Part shown: one piece after another, positions 1 to 14,851 of the stretch
Layout of the letters: every line of letters starts with the position of its first letter
Numbering within the stretch: position 1 is the first letter of the stretch
From: Microplitis mediator
Taxonomy: Eukaryota; Arthropoda; Insecta; Hymenoptera; Braconidae
Assembly (NCBI RefSeq): GCF_029852145.1
Contig: NC_079975.1
Location: 10,997,264-11,061,263 of the forward strand
Length of the DNA: 64,000 nucleotides
Direction: 5' to 3'
The notes under the pieces: generated by a model
The model's database searches: none
The model's input: only the letters and a program-made list of their open reading frames with translations
Told to the model about the DNA's origin: nothing
Made by a program: the position numbers and the translations under genes

Positions 1-58
1 TTGAATTAACGATACTATAGACTGTTAAATTAACATGTGAGTACTCTTAAACAAGGTA

Positions 59-139
59 CACTCGTTGTCATTAATGCCTGGTCCCCCAGACTACAGAATC
101 TTAGCCATGCAGGGGACCAGGCATTAATGACAATGAGTG
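59..139. mobile_element. 81-bp hairpin MITE with TA flanks
   Basis: CACTCGTTGTCATTAATG on the left is matched by the inverted sequence on the right; about 28 bp of near-perfect terminal inverted repeat surround a ~23-base loop. TA dinucleotides flank both ends (57-58, 140-141), as expected for Tc1/mariner-type mobilisation. No coding capacity. Confidence 0.7.
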
Positions 140-262
140 TATATGAATCGTTATTCTGACGATACGTCATTTGAAGATACATTGGATAGTCATTCTGACT
201 ATGAGATTTTATTATGTATGTATATTTTCGTTTCTCAGCATATGAGTATACACAAACATTAA

Positions 263-463
263 GGCTGGGCCGCACCTAACGAAGTCCTGAATTTAAGAAT
301 TCTAATTATTTATTAAATAATTATCAAAACAGCAATTTTATTAGCTTCCGACTAAAAGCCGACGACGAACTTTCTCAGAAGATTTTCATCATCCGAGTCC
401 CATAAATATTAAAAAAGTAATTAGAATTCTTAAATTCAGGATTTCGTTAGGTGCGGCCCACCC
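263..463. mobile_element. 201-bp MITE with TTAA target duplication (piggyBac/Kolobok type)
   Basis: Terminal inverted repeats of about 45 bp begin GGCTGGGCCGCACCTAACGA on the left and GGGTGGGCCGCACCTAACGA on the right (reverse complement). TTAA flanks both ends (259-262, 464-467). A reverse-complement copy of the flanking host repeat near 55,947-55,950 has a single TTAA and no insert, which is a paralogous empty site confirming the boundaries. The TTAA target is known for piggyBac and Kolobok; no transposase is present to decide between them. Confidence 0.8.
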
Positions 464-469
464 TTAAGC

Positions 470-1240
470 AGACTTCAAATGTAATATCAATAACTCGGTC
501 TATAGATATAACCACGCTTACTCAAAGCTAGTTTGTCAATCCGAGATTTTAGTAATACGTAATGAAATTAGTATTGCTCGTTCATGTATATATAAATATA
601 CGTAATTATGTAATATACATCACGTATATATAAATATACGTAAAATATATGTAAGTATACTAACAATATTTAAATCGCGGATTAAGAAAGTCGGATTGAA
701 AAACTGACTTTCGAAAATTGGTTCAACCCTAGTAAAAATGAACAAGAGTCGCCTTAGTTTTAAACTAATCTTCGTAAAATCTACTTTCCATCCTGGCTGC
801 CAGATGGCATTTTTTTCATTTAATTTTCAATATTTCGAATCATTATATATAGTAATCAGTTTCAATTTTTAAATGTGCACTTGTATGCATATTTCATTAT
901 CGGTCGTTTGATAAAAATTGACTGTAAGTATATGAAACTCAAAAACAGCCTATTAAGCTTAACTTTGAGGGCCGGATTCACTCTCTAGATATGTTTTTCT
1001 GTAGAACAAATAAAATATGTATCTCTTGGAATTTGACGTGGGATAACATATTTTCGTGGCAGCAAAATCGGGGATAGCTGCGGCCACGGAATACCTTTCG
1101 TATAAATGATAGGTATATTAAATAAGTTAAATCATCCCAATGAGTATTTAAATTATCAATTTTTGTTATTTTTTAACTGATATTACTCATTCAACTTACT
1201 TATTAATCCCTTAACATTACTACAATGTCACACTATATTA
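470..1240. repeat. Dispersed repeat sequence, no gene seen
   Basis: Bases ~470-810 recur inverted at ~55,620-55,960, including the phrases around 'gccatctgg' and 'accctagtaaaaatgaac'. Bases ~925-1,110 recur in the same orientation at ~45,805-45,985 (shared 'tttgagggcc' and 'cagtggcagyaaaatcggg'-like text). The rest is AT-rich with short 'tatatataaatatacgta' repeats. No coding exon was found. Confidence 0.6.
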
Positions 1241-1244
1241 ACAG

Positions 1245-5071
<3,827 letters not shown>

Positions 5072-5097
5072 AATAATTTCTCGTGAAAAGTAATATC

Positions 5098-5100
<3 letters not shown>

Positions 5101-5162
<62 letters not shown>
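5101..5162. repeat. (TA)n microsatellite just after NPDC1 stop
   Basis: A pure TA run of about 62 bp, about 30 bp downstream of the NPDC1 stop codon, so probably in its 3' UTR or immediate 3' flank. 5,163-5,446 is AT-rich sequence with no feature recognised. Confidence 0.9.
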
Positions 5163-5167
<5 letters not shown>

Positions 5168-5446
5168 TTTATATTCTCAAAACTATAAAATTCAATCTAA
5201 TTTCAATTATTATTTCAAACTAACATTTAGCATGAGTAAATATGACCCTGATTAAAAAAAATTATTTGAAATGATTCAAAACAATTTGAAATGATTTAAA
5301 ACCATTTGAATCAACTAATATATAGATATACACTTAGCGTGGATTAAATCATTTTTTTCGATCAGGGGAGTTCATAGTCGGAATATGATATTGATGAAAA
5401 CTTATATAAATTTATTACCATTTCTACTCAATATAGAAGAATAGTA

Positions 5447-8400
5447 CACTGAGAGAACAATTTATTTGAGCCAAATTAGATTTGTTTCAGGCAAATAAAT
5501 CTCATATTTGAATAGACCCAATCAATACTTATTTGAGACAAAGATATATCCGAGTCGAAATTTAGAGCCCATTTAGAGCCTTCTAACGTCGGACCTATTT
5601 CGGACTTGGAGGCTCTAAATAGAGTCTGTTTCTATGTTAAATTAGGTCCGATTTTGATCCCTGAGGTGTTACAAATTTCCGTTTTCAGCACTTGCGGGCT
5701 CAATCTAGGACCTGATGAAAATTAAAATTAGGCCCGATTTAGGGCCTGTAAGCCCTAGTTTATTTTTATAATAATAATATCAATACACTGGTCACAGAAA
5801 TTATGGGATAGAAAAAAAATCCGAAATTTTTAGGTGATTTTCAACATGCTGTAACTCGGTGAAAAATGGTCGTATAAGAAAACTAAAAAAAGCAAATTGT
5901 AGCCTCAAGTTTCTAGTTTTCAAATCTGGACCTCAAAACTTTTTATCATGTACGGTTCCGGAGTAATCATAAGAAAACCAACGAAAAGAAAATTTTCAAA
6001 ATTTTTGCTGGTCTTTCAATTCCTCTATGGGCGACAATAAATTTTTTTGAATAATCCGACTGTCTGACTTTTCTAGGAAATTTTATGCCCTTTAATTTGG
6101 TTGCCTGAAAAAGTCTCTACGACGATTTGGCGCCGAGTTATCATTGATCAAAGCAAAAAAGTCCATTTTGGCTTTGATAATCAATAACTCCGGATGTATT
6201 GGTCGTACAGAGAATGGAAGCAAGGTTTTGAAAACTGGAAAACATTCTCTATAAAGCAAAGTTAGTGGCATTTGATAGAAAAATTTTTTTTAAAGCGATA
6301 TTGTTTAGTAAAAAACAGGTCAAAATTCACAAATTTAAGGATATTCGGAAATCTTGCTATAACTTTGGATATAACGGATGAACAAAGGATATCTTCGTCT
6401 TTTTTTCAACCTCAAAGTGTCCTGAAACAATCCAGAAAATTTCAAATCGCTGCGATTTTTCTTTCTTAGTGCCCCGAAGCTTTAAATTTACCGATTTTGT
6501 TAAAAATCACCATAATTGGTGTTTCTCGGTTTTTGTTCATTTTTTCGATTTGAAAATGTTTTTTTTTTACCGGTAATCTTCATTTCTTCGATCAAAAAGA
6601 CCGATTATCGAAAAAAATTGAAAAAAAAAAAATTTTGAAAAATTTTTTTTTTTTTTTCGAAATTTTTTTTTTCAAAAATTTTATTTTTCAAAATTTTTTT
6701 TTTTATTGTTTTTGCAATGATTTATCATTGTCAAAAAAAATTCCTAAAATTTTCTTTACCGTCGGCATTAGAGTTACCCAAAGCGTATGTTTGTTGACAT
6801 TTAAAGCAGATGCAGTTACAGCGGTAAAAAATTTTAGGAATTTTTTTTGACAATGATAAATCATTACAGATACAAGAAAAAAAAAATTAAAAAAAAAAAA
6901 AATTTTTGAAAAAAAAAATTTCGAAAAAAAAAAAAAATTTTCAAAATTTTTTTTTTTTCAATTTTTTTCGATAATCGGTCTTTTTGATCGAAGAAATGAA
7001 GATTACCGGTAAAAAAAAACATTTTCAAATCGAAAAAATGAACAAAAACCGAGAAACTACCAATTATGGAGATTTTTAACAAAATCGGTAAATTTAAAGC
7101 TTCGGGGCACTAAGACAGAAAAATCGCAACGATTTGAAATTTTCTGGGTTGTTTCAGGACACTTTGAGGTTGAAAAAAAGACGAAGATATCCTTTGTTCA
7201 TCCGTTATATCCAAAGTTATAGCAAGATTTCCGAATATCCTTAAATTTGTGAATTTTGACCTGTTTTTTACTAAACAATATCGCTTTAAAAAAAATTTTT
7301 CTATCAAATGCCACTAACTTTGCTTTATAGAGAATGTTTTCCAGTTTTCAAAACCCTGCTTCCATTCTCTGTACGACCAATACATCCGGAGTTATTGATT
7401 ATCAAAGCCAAAATGGACTTTTTTGCTTTGATCAATGATAACTCGGCGCCAAATCGTCGTAGAGACTTTTTCAGGCAACCAAATTAAAGGGCATAAAATT
7501 TCCTAGAAAAGTCAGACAGTCGGATTATTCAAAAAAATTTATTGTCGCCCATAGAAGTATTGAAAGACCAGCAAAAATTTTGAAAATTTTCTTTTCGTTG
7601 GTTTTCTTATGATTACTCCGGAACCGTACATGATAAAAAGTTTTGAGGTCCAGATCTGAAAACTAGAAACTTGAGGCTACAATTTGCTTTTTTTAGTTTT
7701 CTTATACGACCATTTTTCACCGAGTTACAGCATGTTGAAAATCACCTAAAAATTTCGGATTTTTTTTCTATCCTATAATTTCTGTGACCAGTGTAATTAT
7801 AATATTAATAATAATACTCATATTATTAATATCATTAGCATTATTAATATTGTGATTAATAATAATCTATCTTACTCTGGATTTTATTTAAACTTACAAT
7901 GCTTAAAATAATTTCAATTAAAATTATCAAAATATACAGCAAATTCTGTTAATAGTTTAATTTTATATAATAAATTACAGAAAATTATAACTTCAATTAA
8001 AGAAATGGATTGTTATTAGTACTTATTATAATTAAAATAATATTACTTTTTTTTTATGTGATGCAGTTTTCATTCTAAAATTATTATTATTAATAATTGA
8101 TCTATGGTCATATATTTTGAAATTTCAATTGAAAGTTCCCTAATCATCATAAATGCGAATTAAATCTACAGTTACATAATGTAAAAATCTATATATCTCT
8201 GAAGAAAATTATCGTTAAAAATTTAGAATTTGAAAAAATAACGTTAAGTATATAGAACAATAAAACTTATTACACCATGCTTTTATATAAAAATTGATAA
8301 TCAACATTTAATTGCAGTTCCTATAAACAGTAAGGAACGTAAGTAATTATAATATGTATGCGGGGTGATTAAAATTTTGTTAATGAATGCAATTTTATTT

Positions 8401-8929
8401 TTATATGGTAAATAAATTAAACTAAAATTTTACTTATTGAAAAGGTTTACAATTCAATTAACCACCTGCTTATCTAACTATTGTTATTAATAAATTTCGT
8501 AGCGTGTCAATAAAATAATGCTTACAATTAATTTTAATTAATTTTAAATTTTTCTTATCATCATAAATTATCTAATTATAATGAATCGAAATTTATTACG
8601 GGACTAATATTGTCGGACTTGAAGGCTCAAAATCGGACCTCTTAGTGAATGTTAGGACTTCTGGGTTCAAAGTCGGAGCTACAGGACTACAGGGCTCTAA
8701 ATCAGATCTATTTAGGGCTAGAGGGGCCTATATAGGCTCTGAATTTCGACTCGGTATGGTTTATTTGAATGAAATAATAATTTGTTTATAGTTAATAAAT
8801 CTGTATTCGAATGGTGGCGCTGTACCGCCATTTTTTAGCTAAAAATAAATATATATTTGAATGAAATAAATGATTTTTTTCAGTCAAATAAATCTATTTA
8901 TTTGGCTCAAATAAATTATTCTCTTAGTG
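5447..8929. mobile_element. ~3.5-kb TA-flanked TIR element with nested palindrome
   Basis: CACTGAGAGAACAATTTATT at the left is matched inverted at the right (…AAATTATTCTCTTAGTG), with TA on both sides (5445-5446, 8930-8931). The subterminal regions contain repeated 'tttagagcc' and 'taggyccgattt' words on both ends. No transposase ORF was seen. About 2 kb of its length is the nested palindrome at 5,786-7,793. The remainder (7,796-8,600) is AT-rich and unannotatable. Confidence 0.65.
5786..7793. mobile_element. 2,008-bp near-perfect foldback element, TA-flanked
   Basis: Both ends read CACTGGTCACAGAAATTAT inward and are flanked by TA (5784-5785, 7794-7795). The arms are roughly 970 bp each (5,786-~6,758 and ~6,821-7,793), with a loop of about 62 bases. 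Positions x and 13,579-x correspond, and a 65-codon ORF is present in both arms at mirror positions with two residue differences. The terminus and target resemble Tc1/mariner. A degenerate end of the same family is at ~57,955-58,208. Confidence 0.8.
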
Positions 8930-9015
8930 TAATAATTCCTATACATTTAGAGAAATCGCGATAGTCACCATAACTGTCAAGGATCAACTATTTAATTTTG
9001 AAATACAACTCAATG

Positions 9016-9342
9016 TTAGTATTTGTTTAAACTGTATTTGAGTTGATAGAACTCAAAAAAATGTTTGTAATGACTAAATCGTGTCAAACCTTTATTTTTT
9101 GTTGGAATTACATTGTAGTTGAAGTTACAGTAACCAAAGTATTGATAGTTACAGCCATCTATCTGTTTATAGTTTACTGAAATGTAAAAATTAAATTCAA
9201 TCGACTTATTTCTCGTAGTTGATATTAAATAGTTGATCCCTCCAAAACCAGATTCTCTGTAAAAAGTCACACCAAGTAAACGTTCAAAATTGATCATATA
9301 TTGCATAGAAAATGATGTTTCTACAACAAAAGCTGAAATCAT
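9016..9342 (-). CDS. Hypothetical small protein, possibly secreted
   Basis: A 108-codon ORF whose frame stays open about 13 further codons upstream (reading …EKIQLLAIFMISAFVVETSF), giving a hydrophobic signal-peptide-like start. The body is rich in N, Y and F and has a CNYQYFGYC stretch. An open frame of ~120 codons is uncommon by chance in DNA this AT-rich, but not impossible. No homologue recognised; no splice or promoter evidence beyond a T-rich tract upstream. It sits between repeats. Confidence 0.25.
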   Translation of the reverse strand: MISAFVVETSFSMQYMINFERLLGVTFYRESGFGGINYLISTTRNKSIEFNFYISVNYKQIDGCNYQYFGYCNFNYNVIPTKNKGLTRFSHYKHFFEFYQLKYSLNKY

Positions 9343-9445
9343 AAAAATAGCAAGTAACTGGATTTTCTCATTAAAAAAAAAAAAAAGAAGTTATTCAGGA
9401 AAGAATCAACATACATGATTATACCGGAATGTTTGTCGGTTATGA

Positions 9446-9590
9446 GCAAGCACAATCATGCCTGACCAAGCATGCCCATGGCTGGCAATTATTCAAGCAT
9501 GTTCATGCCTGAGCAATCAGAATCATGCCTGAACAAGCATAGTTACGCCTGACCAAGCATAATCACGCTTGCTTATGGCTGACAAGTGTT
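9446..9590. repeat. Degenerate minisatellite, 'catgcctgaccaagcat' unit
   Basis: Six or so variants of AATCATGCCTGACCAAGCAT, spaced about 20-28 bp. It is more GC-rich than its surroundings. Confidence 0.65.
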
Positions 9591-10049
9591 AAACTATTAC
9601 AAGCAATCGCATGTTTTTCTAAAATATTAATATGCGGCATGTAATAAATTTAACATTTTCTAATACTGATTTTTTTTCATTAACTTTGCGCCAGGAAAGA
9701 TTATTAATAACATAACAATATGTTCCATCGTAAATTATATATTTTATTATCAATAAAGAATTGTTATGAAGTTTATAGGAATATAATATACATATATACA
9801 TGTTTTTTTTTCAAATATTGATGTGCTGTTTTATATTTATAATTATGTAATAATTAACTTACTATCTAAATTGAGGAGTTTCAAACAATAAAGATTTTAT
9901 TTTTCTTTGAAATCCCACGATCTTCTAGTAACTTTTGAGACTATGAAACCAAAAAACAAAAGTTTTCTTTTAAAACACTAATTAACATATTACGGAATTT
10001 ATATGATCGTTAATTTTTGGATGCTACATCTATTTTTTTCGTATCTCAT

Positions 10050-10355
10050 TTAGACTTTCCGATGAAAAAAGTTTGTGTCTAATCATATATAATTATGCAT
10101 GATCATCTATATATGATTGGATCCGAAAATTGGCCATGTCTAATTATATATAATCAGATATGTTTATACATGATCATATATGACTATATATTATCATGCA
10201 TGAACGAATATAGTCATTTTTAGAATCTCATTTAGAATATCTGTAAATTATTAATTAAGTAATTTCATTAGGATTTATTGTCATCATCAATATAAATGTC
10301 GGTTAAAATTAAATAATAAAAAAAAAAATTATTATCCGTTGACTACTATTTTACT
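10050..10355. mobile_element. AT-rich element end, CCGATGAAAAAAG terminus
   Basis: Begins near 10,058 with a CCGATGAAAAAAGTTTGTG-type terminus followed by palindromic 'tctaatcatatataatt' words. The same terminus occurs inverted at 43,688 and 60,917. The 3' part (~10,250-10,355) recurs at ~12,350-12,460 and ~40,850-40,940. Confidence 0.45.
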
Positions 10356-10650
10356 GCGAGGTCACTCGTCCAATTAATGTCCTACGCCAATGCTGCTTAA
10401 CTTTGGTTATCGATGGATTGTAGTCTGATCCTCTAGTCTGTTCTACACTTATAATTAAGAAAAGTTTATGGCATTACTTAACTCAAATAATCAAATTGAT
10501 ACTGTACTTTTAAATTGCTGCCGAAACCTTTGAACATTTTTGAAGTATTGGGGATTTAAGTTTGATTGATCGTTGACAGAATAAAAATTTAATAACTTTG
10601 ATATTAAAAAATTTTCATATTAATTAATATATATATATATATATATATAT
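10356..10650 (-). repeat. 5S-rRNA-like repeat, complete unit with (AT)n edge
   Basis: Read on the - strand, the segment ends with the 5S-like block (10,359-~10,405; AAGTTAAGCAGC…TTGGACGAGTGACC). It is preceded by ~220 bp of unique repeat body and a (TA)n run (~10,629-10,650). A close copy is at 42,936-43,225. Confidence 0.65.
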
Positions 10651-10862
10651 TGAGACAATGTGAATTGTCTTCTTCGCCTTCAGCCTTGCGGTTGCCAATT
10701 TTCTCCGTCTCGTTGCCGTCTGAAACCACCTAAAGCTAGAGTCATAGTGCCATGGTCACATGACTAATTGTCACCTCAACGCATGACCGTGAGGGGAAGT
10801 GGGGAGCGAGCCCAAAAACTCAGCCCTAAGACCCTACGGTGATTGAACTTGACTTCGATCCT
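10625..10862 (-). mobile_element. Retroelement 3' end with hairpin and (AT)n tail
   Basis: A GC-richer stretch that, on the - strand, ends GACAATTCACATTGTCTC (a small hairpin, GACAAT/ATTGTC) followed by an AT run. The + strand segment ending near 11,609 has the same design (GACAAA…TTTGTCTC then AT run). This is consistent with the 3' tail of a non-LTR retroelement or SINE; no reverse transcriptase was seen. Confidence 0.4.
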
Positions 10863-11103
10863 GGATCCGTTAACGTTCAGACGTTATTATCATTTAATAT
10901 CAGTTGTTATACTTGCGATATCACGTATTTTATATTTTATAAAACGCATATTTTCCTGGCAATTAACTTGCAAAATAGTATTTTTTGTATTGTTTATTAG
11001 TTATTCAATTATAATTAAATTTAAGTACATTGAAAGTATTATACGTTACCGGCGACATATTCGCGGTAATAAAACTAAATTAAATAATAAAATCAGTGTA
11101 TGA

Positions 11104-11581
11104 TAAGGATTTAGTCTACGTGGCCACTACTGCGTATCCTGCGTTCCAGCCAGGACCATTACTATTGTATTCTGCGTGAAACGTTATTGTAAGTAATTGA
11201 GTTTATTATAATTGGCAATAAAATTGCATATTGTCCTAATAAATTCCCTATTTTATTCATCACCTTATTCTATCCCTATTTTAATATACTGGTGGGATTA
11301 TTTAATACGATAAAGTAATTATTAATTAAGTTAGAAATAATAAGTAAGTCAGCTGTAAGAAAGCAGCATAGAAATTATCAGCCGTGAGGTAAGTTGATAA
11401 GTCTTTTTTTATACGTTGCCGAGTTTGAATAAGTGCGGGTCTTTGCTTTGCAAGAACCCCAGCCCACTGCTCTGTCCGGCATAAAATAAAATTTGTTAGA
11501 GGCCAGCCTAAGCCAGGGTTCAACCCGCGAATTCTGGTGGCTGCTGGTAAAAATCGCGAAGACAAAAAGCGATTTGTCTCA

Positions 11582-11609
<28 letters not shown>
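11104..11609 (+). mobile_element. Retroelement 3' end with hairpin and (AT)n tail, opposite orientation
   Basis: A GC-richer segment ending GCGAAGACAAAAAGCGATTTGTCTC then (AT)n to 11,609 resembles the - strand element ending at 10,625. A GGGTTCAACCC box lies at ~11,516. No long ORF. 10,863-11,103 between the two contains only a spurious 86-codon ORF. Confidence 0.35.
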
Positions 11610-11612
<3 letters not shown>

Positions 11613-12195
11613 GGTGTGCCAAAAAACGACGATATTTTTTTTTTTTTGCTCTCACCCCAAAATATCTCAGTAAATGTCCCAACAAAGCTCCTGTCAAAAG
11701 CGGAGCTCAAAATTCCAATTCTAAGAGGTCCTCCATCGAATTTTAAGTTTTCCTGTTTAAATAACATGGGAAACATGGTTTTTTATTACTTTTTTGTCCT
11801 GCAAATAGTGAAGAAATTATTTTTCAAAAAAACGAATGAATGGACCTTTTTTATTAACAAATTTGCTACAAAAAATTTCATTGAGTCGAATTTCTATCTC
11901 CAATATTTGATTTGTTGTATAGCTTTGAAATTCAAATTTCCGGTTTTTTGCATTTTTGAGCTGAACTGTAAGAGTTAGACAAAAATGTTGGATGGCAAGT
12001 TTGTAGTACGTTTAAAATTCTATAAAAAAGTTTTTGTCAATTTTTCCATATCATCAATAACAAAAAAGTTACAGGCTCATGAATATTTATTTTTTCGATT
12101 TGTTTAATTATCGATATTTCAGTTCGTATGACCAAAAATTAAAAAAAAAATATTTATCAGCCTGTAACTTTGTTGTTATTGATGATATCGAAATA
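11608..12195. mobile_element. Tc1-like MITE remnant with internal palindrome
   Basis: Starts TAGGGTGTGCC, similar to the TAGGGTGTCCG terminus at 56,244. Bases ~12,042-12,190 form an inverted repeat (catatcatcaataacaaaaaag…ctttgttgttattgatgatatc). The right terminus is missing or fused to AT-rich sequence. Confidence 0.45.
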
Positions 12196-12469
12196 ATCAT
12201 ATATAATTATATATAATAACTGACATATAATTAGACCTGAAAATTGGCTAGGTCTAAATATATTTCAGTTATTATATATGAGTTATATATGATTAGGCAA
12301 AATCATGCAACGAATATAGTCCTTCATAAAATCTCATTTATAATATTTATAAATTATTAATTAAGTAATTGGTTTAGATTTTATTGTCTTGATTAATATG
12401 AATGACAGTGATATTAAAAAAAACACACTATCTATCGAACACTGCTTTTTTACTAAGGGTTCACCCATC

Positions 12470-13676
12470 TGTTATATCTGGCTTGCCGTATATTTAAAGG
12501 GGCCTCTTTGCCGCGCTCGCTGCAAAGTGCAGCGTTAACAATTTTAGGGATAGCAACTTCGGCCAACACCTCGTTGCACGTCGTCAACGATTCCTCCAAT
12601 CACGGAATTACACTTGACTGTATTCTAAATTCACCCAATTATATATTCTAAATGATTCCCTCCAGAACCGCGAACCGAGGTGATAAAAACAACGAACATC
12701 AAGGTGCGGCAGCCTATGACGCTTGAGAAGTTAATGTATCTTCCTTGCTGGCCCGCGTGAGTTCTAAACCGTGTTACGTTTAGGCAACCCTCTTTTCTAT
12801 TTTCTATTTCTCTTAAAACCGCTTAGTTCATATTCGTTAAATAAATCTAAACAGTCAAGTATACTATAAAATCCCACGGGAAGATCGTCTCGATATTGCA
12901 CTCGAGGAGGCGTGGCAAGTTGCTTGTTACCGTTAAAATTTCAATTCAAAATTCTCTTTTCAAATTATATTTTCTTTTCCAAAAATCACCACACGGGAAG
13001 TACCGCTCGCGTAAACACGAGGAGGCGTGGGTGATTTTTACAATAATTGTTAAGTGTATAAACAGCGATTCTCGTCCGAGTGAATTGCTGGAGTCGGGGA
13101 TTCATACCGAACTCATATGAGCTAAAGACTCAACAAATTCCAAGTGCAAATCTATAAGTTAAGTTAAGAGTTAAGTGTAAATCCCAGAGATTTAAGTGAC
13201 AGAAAAGAACCTTAGTGTTAAGATCGATTTAACATCTTGTGAACTGAGTACGGCGAGCCCATAGGGAAATATTTCAATAAACATCTATCATTGGGAAACC
13301 TGCATATTAGATTATTTCTAATATTAAGAACCGCATCCTTTTTTCCTGAGCCAATTCATCTTTCGATCAGGGACCAACAGAAGCCGTACCCAGGAGTTTG
13401 CAGTCCAAAGGTTACAAAGACCAACTTGCAAGTAAGCAGAGAACAACGAAAGGTAGGTGAAAATTACCAATTTCTTTAATATATTGCATCCAAATTCTGC
13501 ATCGAATACACAGAGAGGCCCCCACGGGGTTTATCGTTCGAGTTCTCACAATAAAAATAAAACCTAGAGCTAATCCTCTAGGAAAATCACCCTGTTTGCC
13601 CGGTGCCTCCCACTTGAGGCCCACGCGACCATTTCCAATAATTAATTATTATTAATTAATTAAATCCGGACATAAC
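12470..13676 (+). repeat. 5' LTR
   Basis: 1,207 bp, matching 20,696-21,902 except at about two positions (T/C near 12,478 and T/C near 12,687). It contains two copies of an internal motif: CACGGGAAG followed ~20 bases later by CGAGGAGGCGTGG, near 12,875-12,915 and 12,992-13,030. ORFs inside it are not credible genes. Confidence 0.92.
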
Positions 13677-13688
13677 TGAGCTGATTTT

Positions 13689-13706
13689 TGGTGGCAGCGG
13701 TGGGAT
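13689..13706 (+). other. Primer binding site, tRNA-Leu-like
   Basis: TGGTGGCAGCGGTGGGAT lies 12 bases after the 5' LTR. It reads as the complement of a 3' CCA plus a tRNA acceptor stem and T arm, and continues with CGAAC, as the complement of a GTTCGA-type T loop would. The sequence matches my recollection of metazoan tRNA-Leu 3' ends. Confidence 0.6.
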
Positions 13707-14851
13707 GCGAACGATTCTCTCTCCTTCGATCTAGAAATTGGAAGAAAAATTAAAAATTTCCAAAAATTTTTTTTTCTTTTCCTTTTGATAAATTTAAAAT
13801 TTTGAAAAATTATAAATTTGTTTTTTTTTAAAAATCCTCTTTGGGTGTGGTCGGACACGTATTTATAAAATTCTTCATTTATTAAGAAGTCATTTGACTC
13901 TTCTTGCTACGGTAATCCGACCCCGCTTCATATTTTCTCTCGACAGTCACTGAAAATTAAAATGTTATTCTTTAATATTTTATTATAATAAATAAATTTA
14001 TAAATTAAAATAAAAGTGACCTTCCTACCTTTTCTGCTGACTAAGCTGGCGGTAATCACGTCGTCAAACCATCTTACCCCGTTGGTAACCGTTCAATTAT
14101 ACTCACCTGCACAGGTGCTTATGCACTCACGTTGCTGTCGCGGCTATCCTTGATTTGTAATTGGAATACCTTCTTTAACTTTTTTTCGTATGTGAATTGG
14201 GCGTTGGCACTAAACTATCTGTTCTCCCCTATAAAATTTAGACATCTTGATTCCCAAATTTTGTTTTTTTTGGATTATATATTTCTAGCATTATCAACAT
14301 TTTGTTTTTTTATATATTTATATATATAATTGTATCTCAAAATTGAGTAAGGTACATCGAACAAGTTGGTCACGATCGACTCTTTTGCCTATTTTTTTCT
14401 AGCTGAGTTGGTGCTTTGGCTAGCACATCTCGGCAGTGAGTTGAGGAATCACCGTATGGAAGTTGGGTGCTTAACCAGCACCAAGTCTCACTCAGTGAAC
14501 CCAACTCATGGTTGGAAAAAATAGACGCGCGGGTCGCCGTTTCCAATTACAAAAATGGTATGCCTCGAATATTTGGAGGGTAGAGTATACCATCAACCTC
14601 TAATAGAAACGCGTTATTGGGAAGAAGATTCACTGATTTACACTCCCACAGAGTTTAACTAAAAGCAAAAAAAACCATTTCACGAAATTCATAAGTCGAA
14701 AATAATTTTTAACGTACTCCACCCGATTTGGACTCGGAGCTTAAAGAAAGAAATTTCCCAGTAAAAATCTTAATACAACGAAATTCTCTTTTACATCGTT
14801 CTCTCTCTCTCTTTCTCTTAAAACTAATCCACACTAGACTTTGCTGTAAAA
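13707..14851 (+). other. Leader of the LTR element, no gene
   Basis: Untranslated leader of ~1.1 kb. Bases ~14,400-14,520 contain interleaved inverted words (gttggtgc…gcaccaa, ctcactcagtg, cccaactcat) that could form stems. Such structure is typical of a packaging or dimerisation region, but this is inference. Confidence 0.4.

Noticed and set aside
6272..6469. Conserved ORF pair with 7,110-7,307
   Set aside because: Explained by the two arms of the foldback element.
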